DNA of 64,000 nucleotides, taken from positions 1,612,001-1,676,000 of the forward strand of contig JADJXS010000001.1 in NCBI GenBank assembly GCA_016710275.1. Reading direction: 5' to 3'. Both the position numbers and the translations under genes were made by a program. The notes beneath the pieces were generated by a model. It was given only the letters and a program-made list of their open reading frames with translations. It was not told where the DNA came from and ran no database searches. Positions within the stretch are counted from its first letter, which is position 1. The number at the start of each line of letters is the position of its first letter. Positions 28,303-35,879 of the stretch are shown here, piece after piece. Source of the stretch: Phycisphaerales bacterium (GTDB lineage: Bacteria; Planctomycetota; Phycisphaerae; UBA1845; Fen-1342).

Positions 28303-28332
28303 AATCTACTGCGCCGCCCGACGGAACGTCAA
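28303..28332 (-). promoter_or_regulatory. Sigma70-like promoter of the hpf-PTS-rne operon
   Basis: On the minus strand TTGACG (28332-28327), 18-bp spacer, TAGATT (28308-28303). The transcript would start near 28296. No other clear promoter or terminator was seen between here and cysE. Confidence 0.55.
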
Positions 28333-28455
28333 GCAGACGGGGATTGCCGGAACCGCTCCGCATGAAGCCGAACGGCCAAGCCCGACCGCCGGCCGCTTTG
28401 GCCGCTTGCTGGAGTACCGGGTCGGAACAGCGCGTTGATTCGGCGGGGCGAGGCG

Positions 28456-29424
28456 TCAGGAAAGCCGGGAAGATGCGTGGGAGCGGACAACCGGGGCCAC
28501 TTCCGTGAACTCGGGAGCATCGTGCCGCGTCTTGCCGAGGCGCTGCAGGATGATCTCCATCGCGCGCCGTCCGATCTCCGCGCCGACCGGGTCCACCACC
28601 GTCACCTTCGGGCTGATTCGCTCCAGCACGGCCCCATTCCCGAAGGACGTGACGGCTACGTCCCGTCCCGGAATCCGGCCGCTGGTCAACAGCGCACAGT
28701 AAAGCCCGGCGGCGACCTTCTCCCCGCCCGCAGCGATTCCGCGCGCCGCCGCGAGCTTGGAGGAAAGTAGAGCACCCAGGTCTTCGGAGCATTGCACTTC
28801 GATGATTTCCGCCGTCGGCAGGATGTCCCGGAAGCCATCCGACAAAGCGCGACGCGAGGCACAGTTGGCACAAACGACCAGCGCCGTCGGCCCGCCACAT
28901 CCGGAAAGCTCGCGCGCCAACAGCCGCCCGGCTTCGCGATAATCGGGAGCGAGCACGTCAGCGGGGACGTTCGGCAGACGGTGGGTCGACGCGATCGGCC
29001 GGCTTCCCAGCGTTTCAGCAACTCGCGCGGCTGTTTCGGGGTCAAGCTCCGAAGCGACCACCAAGCCGTCGATGCGCTCACCGGAGAGCATTCGCAACCG
29101 ATCCCGAGCCTCATTGGGATCGCTCCCAAGCTCGATGACGCTGACCAGATACTGGTCCTGACCGGCGCGGGAAAGTACGCCGTGCAACAGGTCGCGTGTG
29201 AAGGAGGAGTTGAGGTCTGGAATGAGGACGGTGACGGCGAAGGTGCGCCCCGTGGCCAACGAACGAGCCGCGTAGCTGGGGACGTAGTTCAGCGTTTTAC
29301 ACGCTTCAAGTACTCGTTGCTTGGTCTGTTGACTGATATCGGGTCGATCGTTGAGTGCGCGCGATACGGTTCCACGCGACAAGCCGGTGTGTCGGCTGAT
29401 GTCTTCGATCGTGACCTTCGTCAT
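28456..29424 (-). CDS. LacI-family transcriptional regulator
   Basis: 322 residues from ATG 29424, with AAGGA 6 nt upstream. The N-terminal HTH and hinge are canonical: MTKVTIEDISRHTGLSRGTVSRALNDRPD, ending NYVPSYAARSLATGR near residue 60. The rest is a periplasmic-binding-protein-like effector domain (FAVTVLIPDLNSSF). The ligand and targets are unknown; no sugar operon lies beside it. It lies between the HPr/EI operon and the WD40 lipoprotein gene, transcribed the same way as both. Confidence 0.93.
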   Translation of the reverse strand: MTKVTIEDISRHTGLSRGTVSRALNDRPDISQQTKQRVLEACKTLNYVPSYAARSLATGRTFAVTVLIPDLNSSFTRDLLHGVLSRAGQDQYLVSVIELGSDPNEARDRLRMLSGERIDGLVVASELDPETAARVAETLGSRPIASTHRLPNVPADVLAPDYREAGRLLARELSGCGGPTALVVCANCASRRALSDGFRDILPTAEIIEVQCSEDLGALLSSKLAAARGIAAGGEKVAAGLYCALLTSGRIPGRDVAVTSFGNGAVLERISPKVTVVDPVGAEIGRRAMEIILQRLGKTRHDAPEFTEVAPVVRSHASSRLS

Positions 29425-29499
29425 GTTGCGTCCTTGCCACGACAGGACAGGAGGAGCAGGCACCCCGAGAAATGCAGCACTCGCTCCGCGCGGCAGACG

Positions 29500-29527
29500 A
29501 TTGTACAACGTCCGAAGAAACCTGCAA
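29500..29527 (-). promoter_or_regulatory. Promoter of the LacI-family gene with a central palindrome
   Basis: On the minus strand TTGCAG (29527-29522), 16-bp spacer, TACAAT (29505-29500). The -10 lies in an imperfect palindrome, ACGTTGTACAATCGT, centred on TGTACA, a candidate autoregulatory operator. Confidence 0.45.
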
Positions 29528-29651
29528 TCCTATTGCGAGCATTGATGCAGAATGAATTTACGGAATTCTCGCCGCTGTTCGTGAGCGCGAACGGCGAGGA
29601 ATTGCGATGCAGATCGCCAAAATCAATGACTTGCGCGCGTTGAGGAAATGG

Positions 29652-29681
29652 ATGCGGGCGCTGCAACCGCAGCGCCCGCAT
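29652..29681 (-). terminator. 13-bp perfect hairpin after the WD40 lipoprotein gene
   Basis: ATGCGGGCGCTGC (29652-29664), loop AACC, GCAGCGCCCGCAT (29669-29681), 33 bp beyond the stop at 29714. Its T content downstream is low, so it may be a 3' stabiliser rather than an efficient terminator. Confidence 0.6.
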
Positions 29682-29713
29682 AAGGCTACGTCAGTGTGAA
29701 TGCCCGCGCCGGG

Positions 29714-32700
29714 TTACGGCCCGATCACTTCACCCAGAATCTGCGGGGCATCCTGAATGCCGATGACCGCGTTGACCTGCTCGGCAGCCCGGAGCAATGA
29801 AGATTTGAACACCTGGCCCGACGTCGGCACGCCATCCGCCAGTCGGCCCGTCGCCATGATGTCGGTGGTGTCGTCCACGTGACGCAGGCCGAACAAGTGG
29901 CCGAGCTGATGGCCGGCGAGCACGCCGAGGATGTCCGCCGCGGTCGCCGCATCCGGGAATGCGAAGTCGGCCGCGACAAGCCCGGTGGCCACAATCCCGC
30001 GGCCGGCGAGCGTGTTGTTTCGCGGGTCGATCGCGTCGGCGACGCCATAGCCGCCGTCCGACGCGGTGCCGCCGAAGAAGATGGTTGTGAATGGCGTCGG
30101 CGGCGTGATCGTTTCGTCGCTGGTGACGATGGTCACGTCGAAGCCTGTGAAGATCGACTGCAGTTTCGCCTTGATCGCCGCGCGAATCGCGGTTGTCTCG
30201 ATTTCGGGGCGGCCCACCTGCGTCGCACTGAACGCGGGAATGTTTTCCGGCGGACGGCCGCCGATGCTCAGCACGCCGGCGCCGCGGTAGTCGAGGAACA
30301 CGGTCTGGGCGCGCTTCGTCAGGCCGACGCCGCGCGTGATGCGCACGTTGACGCTGTCGCCGCTGTCGATGACGAGATAGTGATTCGGGCTGTTGTGGCC
30401 GATGACCAGCTTCTGGTCGGCGCTGAACAGCGTCGAGATGGAGTTGACCGGCGCTTCGCCGGTCGTGCACGAGTCAGGCACGCAGGCCGTGCCCGGGCCG
30501 AAGAACAGCCCTCCGCCGATCGTGCAGGTGCCCGGCTCGACGATCGAGCAGGTGAGGCCGATGCAGCAGGCGCCGGCGGTCGAGCTGCGGGATTCGTACC
30601 AGGCGATCACCTTCTGCTCGGCGTCGAGCAGCATCAGGCTGAAGAACGGTGCGGCGAATACGGAGCCGTAACCGGGGGTGCTGAGCAGGCTCAGCGATAC
30701 CTGATCTCCCGCGGCCAGCGAGCCGAGGTCCATGACCTGGCGCTCGCTGGTGCGCTCGACCACGACGCCGGCGGCGTCATTCACATAGGGCACGCGCGGC
30801 GTGAATGTGTCGATCGAGCGCGTGAACTCGGAAACGATCGTGATGGTCGGCGCCGCGTAGGTGCGCGACGGCTGCGTGCGGTCGGTGCGCACTTCGGCCC
30901 ACAGCGTATAGACGCCCGGCGGCACGTTGCGCAGTTGCAGGGCCGACGGAACAGTCAGGTTCATGTCGTTGCCGGTTGCCGGCTCGACGTCGAGCCGGAT
31001 GTCATTTCGAGCGGCGACGCCGGTGAGCACGTCGGCCCCATCCGGCGAAAACGCGACCGCGTTGATCTGCGACGTGCAGGGCCGCAGCGTCTGAAGCGAC
31101 TGCCCCGTTTCAGCGTCCCAGATGCGGGCGCTGCCGTCGGAACTGCCCGTGATCAGCTTTTTTCCGTCCGGAGACCAGTTGACGGCCATGACGCGGCCGG
31201 TGTGCAGCGACAGCGTGCGCAGCTCCGTGCCGCCGGTTGCGTTCCAGATCTTGGCGGTGCGGTCCTCGCTGGCGGTGGCGATCTTCGTTCCGTCGGGGGA
31301 GAAGGCGACGCCCGTAAGGGCGTTTGTGTGGCCGCTGATGAGCGTCGTTCCGCTGACCACCGGGGCGAAGCTGACCAGCGTCGTGCCGCTGGCGACGTCC
31401 CAGAGGCGGGCGGCTTGATCGACGCTGCCGGTCAGCACCAATCCGGCGTTGCCGGGCGCGAACGCGACGCCGGTCACGCCGAAAGTGTGCCCGACCAACT
31501 GCCGCACGATTGCGCCGTTGGAGAGGTTCCACACGATGGCGGTCGTGTCGTCGCTGCCGGTGACGATTCGATTGGCGTCCGATGAGACCGCGACGGAATT
31601 GACGCCCGCGGTGTGACCGACGAGTTCGCGGGCGATGGAGCCGTTCGACCGGTTACGCAGGAAGACGCGCCCGTCCGCCTGGGCGTAGACGAACTGCAGC
31701 CCGCCCGGAACGAAAGCGACGGAAGTGACCGCGGCGGTGCTGCCCTCAAACGTGGTCGCCAGGTTGCCCGTGGTCAGGTCAAAGAGGCGCAGCGTGCGGT
31801 CATCACCGGCGCTGAGCAGCAACGATCCGTCGGAGGAGAACACCGCTCCGCGCACGCGGTCGGTGTGTCCCAACAGCACCTTGGACTTGAACCCGCTGAG
31901 CGAATCGAAGAGCGCGACCTGCGCTTCGCAGGGGTCGCCATCGCCGTCCAGCCCGGCCACGATGGTGCGCGGCACGTTCGGTGAGACGCTGAACACGCCG
32001 TGCATCCACAACAGCGAGCGCGGCGACAGGACCAGGTTGGAAATCGAGGCCGGCGGGCTGAGGAAAGTGAACTGCGGCTTGGGGATGCCCACTTCGATGA
32101 TCACGTCGGAAAAGCCGGTTACGCCGGTGTTGTCCGTGACGGTCAGGCGCACGCGGTAAGTGCCCGGCGTGGCGAAAGTGTGCGCCACGGCGGGGATGAC
32201 CTCGCGCGAGCCGTCGCCGAAATCCCACTGGTACGCCACGATCTCGCCGTCGGGGTCAACCGACTGCGAGCCGTCGAATGCGAAGATTGCGGGGGCGCTT
32301 TCGGCGGCGCTGCGATCGACGGAGATCACCGCCACCGGCGCCTCCGTCACCGCGATTTCGATGTTGCGGCTGGCGCGCAACCCGCGATCATCCGTCAGTG
32401 TCAGCGACACGTTGTAGGTGCCGGTGCGTTCAAATACGTGCGTCGGGGAGACGTCGCGGCTGGACTGGCCGTCGGCGAAGTTCCACAGGCGATCCACGAT
32501 CAGCCCGTCATCCGCGCTGTTGGCGGAACTGAACCGAACTGAAAGCGGCGCCACGCCGCGGACGCGGTCGGCGGTTATCACGACGGTGGGGGGCAGATTG
32601 AAGCCCGTGCCGCCGGTCGGATTCCCGGTGCCGCCGAGGTTCGGGAGACAGCCCGAGAAATCGAGCTGCATCAAGAAGAGGGGGGCGGCGACCGCAGCGA

Positions 32701-32725
32701 GCACAACGGATCGGCGACGACGCAT
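29714..32725 (-). CDS. PKD/WD40 lipoprotein with degenerate metzincin-like domain
   Basis: 1003 residues. The signal peptide ends at FSGC, a lipobox. Two PKD domains follow (RLWNFADGQSSRD, QWDFGDGSRE; about 45-215), then six or seven WD40 repeats (about 285-610, for example HTNALTGVAFSPDGTKIATASEDRTAKIWN). After an Ig-like part comes a Cys-rich motif (STAGACCIGLTCSIVEPGTC, continuing to DSC). The C-terminal about 150 residues resemble a metzincin protease: HQLGHLFGLRH (His939, 943, 949) and Met957 in DIM, but Gln940 replaces the catalytic Glu. It is probably a surface binding protein; proteolysis is doubtful. Confidence 0.85.
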   Translation of the reverse strand: MRRRRSVVLAAVAAPLFLMQLDFSGCLPNLGGTGNPTGGTGFNLPPTVVITADRVRGVAPLSVRFSSANSADDGLIVDRLWNFADGQSSRDVSPTHVFERTGTYNVSLTLTDDRGLRASRNIEIAVTEAPVAVISVDRSAAESAPAIFAFDGSQSVDPDGEIVAYQWDFGDGSREVIPAVAHTFATPGTYRVRLTVTDNTGVTGFSDVIIEVGIPKPQFTFLSPPASISNLVLSPRSLLWMHGVFSVSPNVPRTIVAGLDGDGDPCEAQVALFDSLSGFKSKVLLGHTDRVRGAVFSSDGSLLLSAGDDRTLRLFDLTTGNLATTFEGSTAAVTSVAFVPGGLQFVYAQADGRVFLRNRSNGSIARELVGHTAGVNSVAVSSDANRIVTGSDDTTAIVWNLSNGAIVRQLVGHTFGVTGVAFAPGNAGLVLTGSVDQAARLWDVASGTTLVSFAPVVSGTTLISGHTNALTGVAFSPDGTKIATASEDRTAKIWNATGGTELRTLSLHTGRVMAVNWSPDGKKLITGSSDGSARIWDAETGQSLQTLRPCTSQINAVAFSPDGADVLTGVAARNDIRLDVEPATGNDMNLTVPSALQLRNVPPGVYTLWAEVRTDRTQPSRTYAAPTITIVSEFTRSIDTFTPRVPYVNDAAGVVVERTSERQVMDLGSLAAGDQVSLSLLSTPGYGSVFAAPFFSLMLLDAEQKVIAWYESRSSTAGACCIGLTCSIVEPGTCTIGGGLFFGPGTACVPDSCTTGEAPVNSISTLFSADQKLVIGHNSPNHYLVIDSGDSVNVRITRGVGLTKRAQTVFLDYRGAGVLSIGGRPPENIPAFSATQVGRPEIETTAIRAAIKAKLQSIFTGFDVTIVTSDETITPPTPFTTIFFGGTASDGGYGVADAIDPRNNTLAGRGIVATGLVAADFAFPDAATAADILGVLAGHQLGHLFGLRHVDDTTDIMATGRLADGVPTSGQVFKSSLLRAAEQVNAVIGIQDAPQILGEVIGP

Positions 32726-32789
32726 CGGGGAAGCTCCTGATAACCGGGCAGCAGCCGGGGGTGGGTTCGACCGTCAGCAAGCCCCGCAA

Positions 32790-32818
32790 AGTATGGGACG
32801 GACAAAGAGTCGGATCAA
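32790..32818 (-). promoter_or_regulatory. Promoter of the PKD/WD40 lipoprotein gene
   Basis: On the minus strand TTGATC (32818-32813), 17-bp spacer, CATACT (32795-32790). It is divergent from the CAP-domain gene. Confidence 0.5.
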
Positions 32819-32839
32819 GTGGGGAAACCGCACGGACTT

Positions 32840-32854
32840 TTGGTATATTGACTC
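32840..32854 (+). promoter_or_regulatory. Extended -10 of the CAP-domain lipoprotein gene
   Basis: TTGGTATATTGACTC contains TGnTATATT (TATATT 32844-32849), about 53 bp before the start codon. No good -35. Same 15-base pattern as at 19596 (TTGGTAYATTGAYTC). Confidence 0.45.
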
Positions 32855-32901
32855 CCGGCGGCATTTTGTACCGGGCCGACGCCGCCCCGGAGCGAAAAAA
32901 C

Positions 32902-33579
32902 ATGGTCCCGAGCCTTCGATCTCGCCGTTCGCTCGCCGCTTTCCTCATTCTGACGGCATTGTTGCCGATCGGCGGATGTCCGTCACCGGCCGATGATGCC
33001 GGATCTTCCTCGATCTCGCGCAGCGGCACCACGCTGCCGGGGGCGAGCTTCACCGGATCACAGACAGCCGGTGCATCCAGTTCCACAGGGCCGGCTGCGG
33101 CCGGAGGCGCTTTTTCTGACGGCCTGACCGCCCGGTACGCCGAGTGCCTTGAGCCGACTGAATCGGGCGCATGGCGGAACGAGATTCTCCGACTGGTCAA
33201 TGAAGAGCGCGTGGCCCGCGGCCTCGGCCCGGTGAAGTTCAACGCGACGCTCGAGGCCCAGGCCGAAGAATACGCCTGCGAGCTGATTCATTACGATTTC
33301 TTCGCCCATGTGAACCCGGTGACGAAGTCCACGTTGTCCGACCGCGCGGAGCAGTTCGGCTACATCTATCGGGTCGTCGGAGAAAATCTCGCGGCCGGGC
33401 AGCAGTCGCCGGCCGAGGCATTTCGCGATTGGATGGAAAGCCCCGGCCATCGCGCCAACATTCTCGACGGCCGGTTCACCGAATTGGGTATCGGCATTCG
33501 CTCCGGCGGCACCTACGGCCTCTATTGGGTGCAGGAATTCGGCGCTCCGCTGGAGTCGGCGGCAGGCGGCGGGAAGTAG
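32902..33579 (+). CDS. CAP/SCP-domain lipoprotein
   Basis: 225 residues from ATG 32902 with GGAG upstream. The signal peptide ends in the lipobox LPIGGC (Cys26), followed by a Ser/Gly/Ala linker to about residue 90. The rest is a bacterial CAP domain of the YkwD/SCP type: ILRLVNEERVARGLGPVKFN, HYDFFAHVNPV, GENLAAGQQSPAEAFRDWM, SPGHRANIL, YWVQEFG. These are extracellular proteins whose biochemical role in bacteria is poorly defined. Divergent from the PKD/WD40 lipoprotein gene. Confidence 0.9.
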   Translation: MVPSLRSRRSLAAFLILTALLPIGGCPSPADDAGSSSISRSGTTLPGASFTGSQTAGASSSTGPAAAGGAFSDGLTARYAECLEPTESGAWRNEILRLVNEERVARGLGPVKFNATLEAQAEEYACELIHYDFFAHVNPVTKSTLSDRAEQFGYIYRVVGENLAAGQQSPAEAFRDWMESPGHRANILDGRFTELGIGIRSGGTYGLYWVQEFGAPLESAAGGGK

Positions 33580-33588
33580 TCCGCCGTT

Positions 33589-33602
33589 CCGGGAGCTCCC
33601 GG
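33589..33602. terminator. Palindrome after the CAP-domain gene
   Basis: CCGGGAGCTCCCGG, a 14-bp perfect palindrome 9 bp after the stop codon, between convergent genes. No T run. A terminator role is tentative. Confidence 0.3.
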
Positions 33603-33791
33603 CGTCGGGCCGTGCGGGTTGCTGAGCGGAGCCGGCGCTTCGCGGGGCGCAGCGCGCAGCTCGGATGATGGGCCGTGTCCCCCCGTTTGAATCCACCTCA
33701 TGACGGTTTCACGCAAAGGCGCAGAGCCGCGATGTAATCGCACGCCCCGGATGCTCCACGTCGTTGACGAGCGTGCCCGACAGCGCCCGGC

Positions 33792-34901
33792 TCAATGTGC
33801 CGTCGCGTGGGCAGCGCCCTTTGGTGCGGACGCGCCCAGGTGCTGCTCCAGCTCGGCCATCTGGCGGCGCAGCTCGGGCGTCATTTCCTGGTACATGTAC
33901 TTGAACAACTCGAGCGGGTCGTGCTTGTACGACTCGTAGTAGGCGACCGCGGCGTCCAGCTCCTTGCGGATTTCCTCCTCGAAGAGCGCCTGCATCTTGT
34001 CGTCGAGGAGCTTCTTCTTGCGCAGGTAGTTGGCGAAGCGCGGCAGCGGATCCCGCGCTTCCCACGGTTTGACCTCTTCCTCGGTGCGGTACTTCTTGGG
34101 ATCGTCGGCGGTGGTGTGCATCGCCAGGCGATAGGTGACCGCCTCGATCAGCGTCGGGCCGCCGCCGGCGCGGGCCTTTTCGACCGCTTCGCGCACCGCC
34201 GAAATCACGGACAGGATGTCGTTGCCGTCGATCTGCAGGCCGTCGATGCCGTAGGCGATGGCTTTCTGGGCGATGGTCTGCGAGCGGGTCTGGGCGTGTC
34301 GCGGCAGCGAGATCGCCCAGTGGTTGTTCTGCACGATCATCACCAGCGGCGCCTGGTACACCGCGGCGAAGTTCATCGCTTCGTGAAAGTCGCCCTGCGA
34401 AGTGCCGCCGTCGCCGACGAAGGCCACGCAGACCGTATTGTCCTTGCGCAGCTTGCAGCCCCAGGCGATGCCCATGCCGTACTGGCACTGGGTCGCGATC
34501 GGAACGCTGAGCGGGGTGTCGTTGACGTGGGCGGGGATGGCGGATCCGGCCTCGTGGCCGCCCCACCAGAGCATGAACATGCCCATCGGCCAGCCGCGCC
34601 ACAGAAAGCCGGCGGTCTCGCGATAGGAGGGAACGAACCAGTCGTCCTTTTTCAGGCAGTAGGCCGCGCCAAGCGGGATGGCTTCCTGGCCCTTGGAGGG
34701 GCCGTAGGTGCCGATGCGCCCCTGGCGCTGCAGATGCAGGCAGCGCTCGTCGAGCAGGCGGCTCTGCAGCATCGTCTTGTAGAGCTTCTGCAGGTCCTTG
34801 TCGGGGATCTTCGGCTCGAGCTTGGCATCGAGCGTACCGTGCTCATCGAGGATGCTCAGGTGCTCCAGCTTGTTTTCGATCGCAATGGGTTTGCGCGGCA
34901 C
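33792..34901 (-). CDS. pdhA: Pyruvate dehydrogenase E1 component alpha subunit
   Basis: 369 residues from GTG 34901, set by AGGAAGG 8 nt upstream. It decarboxylates pyruvate using thiamine diphosphate, with an E1-beta partner. The ThDP motif is GDGGTSQGDFHEAMNFAAVY...NNHWAIS near residue 160, and the phosphorylation-loop region TYRLAMHTTADDPKKYR is present. E1-beta, E2 and E3 genes are not next to it, so the complex genes are scattered; a branched-chain 2-oxoacid E1-alpha is an alternative. Promoter at 34986-35014. Confidence 0.88.
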   Translation of the reverse strand: MPRKPIAIENKLEHLSILDEHGTLDAKLEPKIPDKDLQKLYKTMLQSRLLDERCLHLQRQGRIGTYGPSKGQEAIPLGAAYCLKKDDWFVPSYRETAGFLWRGWPMGMFMLWWGGHEAGSAIPAHVNDTPLSVPIATQCQYGMGIAWGCKLRKDNTVCVAFVGDGGTSQGDFHEAMNFAAVYQAPLVMIVQNNHWAISLPRHAQTRSQTIAQKAIAYGIDGLQIDGNDILSVISAVREAVEKARAGGGPTLIEAVTYRLAMHTTADDPKKYRTEEEVKPWEARDPLPRFANYLRKKKLLDDKMQALFEEEIRKELDAAVAYYESYKHDPLELFKYMYQEMTPELRRQMAELEQHLGASAPKGAAHATAH

Positions 34902-34985
34902 GGCGGTCGCCTTCCTGCTGGGCGGGGCGCTCCCCGCGGACAAGTCGAGATGGATCGGGCGGCCGAAGTTCGCCCGCCGGGGTCC

Positions 34986-35014
34986 AGTGTAGCCAGCGGC
35001 CGGGCCGATGCCAA
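34986..35014 (-). promoter_or_regulatory. Promoter of the E1-alpha gene
   Basis: On the minus strand TTGGCA (35014-35009), 17-bp spacer, TACACT (34991-34986), about 85 bp before the GTG start. One of the best promoter matches in the window. Confidence 0.6.
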
Positions 35015-35056
35015 CCGGCGCTGGCGTGGCGGGCGCGGTCGCGACATGATGAGGGC

Positions 35057-35725
35057 ATGAGCGACTCCATCTGGGCAGGCGTGGACGAGTTTCTGAGCAG
35101 CGCGTTGGTCGGGCCGGATGCGGCACTTACGGGAGCGTTGGCTGCCAGCGACGCGGAGGGGCTGCCGGCGATCGCGGTTTCAGCGTGCCAGGGGCGGATG
35201 CTGGAAGTGCTGGCGCGGGGCGTCGGGGCGCGACGGATTCTGGAGATCGGAACGCTCGGCGGGTTCAGCACGATCTTTCTGGCGCGGGCGCTACCGGCCG
35301 ATGGGCGGGTCATCACGCTGGAGTTGAACGCGCATCACGCGGCGGTCGCACGGCGCAACGTGGATGCGGCAGGAGTGGGGGAGCGCGTCGAGATTCGGGT
35401 GGGTGCGGCGCTGGAACTGCTGGAAGAGATCGAGCGGCACGCGGCGGGTCCGTTCGATTTTTCGTTCATTGACGCGGACAAGGCGAACGCGGCGGCGTAT
35501 TTTTCGGCGGCGCTGCGCCTGTCGCGGCCGGGGGCGCTGATCGTCGTAGACAACGTGGTGCGCAAGGGGGCGCTGCTGGATGAAGCGAGCACGGACGAGA
35601 ATGTGCGGGGGATGCGGCGGCTGGTTGAGCAGGTGGCGGCGGAGGGGCGGGTGACGGCGACGGTGGTGCAGACGGTGGGGGCCAAGGGGTATGACGGGTT
35701 TCTGATTGCGGTTGTGGAGAAGTAA
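35057..35725 (+). CDS. SAM-dependent O-methyltransferase (COMT/family 3)
   Basis: 222 residues. Class I methyltransferase fold with the SAM-binding motif RILEIGTLGGFSTIFLARAL near residue 60, the acidic end of beta-2 (VITLELN), and the metal/catalytic FSFIDADKANAAAYF near 138 and VVDNVVRKG near 164 of cation-dependent catechol-type O-methyltransferases. The substrate is unknown. It is divergent from pdhA, only 155 bp away, and convergent with the HDOD-GGDEF gene. Confidence 0.9.
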   Translation: MSDSIWAGVDEFLSSALVGPDAALTGALAASDAEGLPAIAVSACQGRMLEVLARGVGARRILEIGTLGGFSTIFLARALPADGRVITLELNAHHAAVARRNVDAAGVGERVEIRVGAALELLEEIERHAAGPFDFSFIDADKANAAAYFSAALRLSRPGALIVVDNVVRKGALLDEASTDENVRGMRRLVEQVAAEGRVTATVVQTVGAKGYDGFLIAVVEK

Positions 35726-35763
35726 CGGAGCGCTCGCGGCGCGCCGTGCAGGGAGAACGCGAT

Positions 35764-35802
35764 CGGGGCGGCGCCACCCCCCTGAAGAGTCGCGCCGCCC
35801 CG
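35764..35802. terminator. Bidirectional hairpin between convergent genes
   Basis: CGGGGCGGCGC (35764-35774) / GCGCCGCCCCG (35792-35802), an 11-bp perfect stem with a 17-nt loop, followed on the plus strand by only a TTG. Probably ends both converging transcripts. Confidence 0.5.
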
Positions 35803-35879
35803 TTGAATCGTGATTGCTGAAACTCAGCGATTATTGCCTGCGCTCCCGGATGGGAAGCTGCCGGCCGGATGAATCGCCG

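Noticed and set aside
28167..28455. A gene between hpf and the LacI-family gene
   Set aside because: Open frames there carry no domain or ribosome site; the interval is better explained as the hpf promoter and leader.
29879..31585. A 568-codon plus-strand frame inside the WD40 lipoprotein gene
   Set aside because: It is a shadow of regularly repeated WD40 codons; no start signal or recognisable domain.
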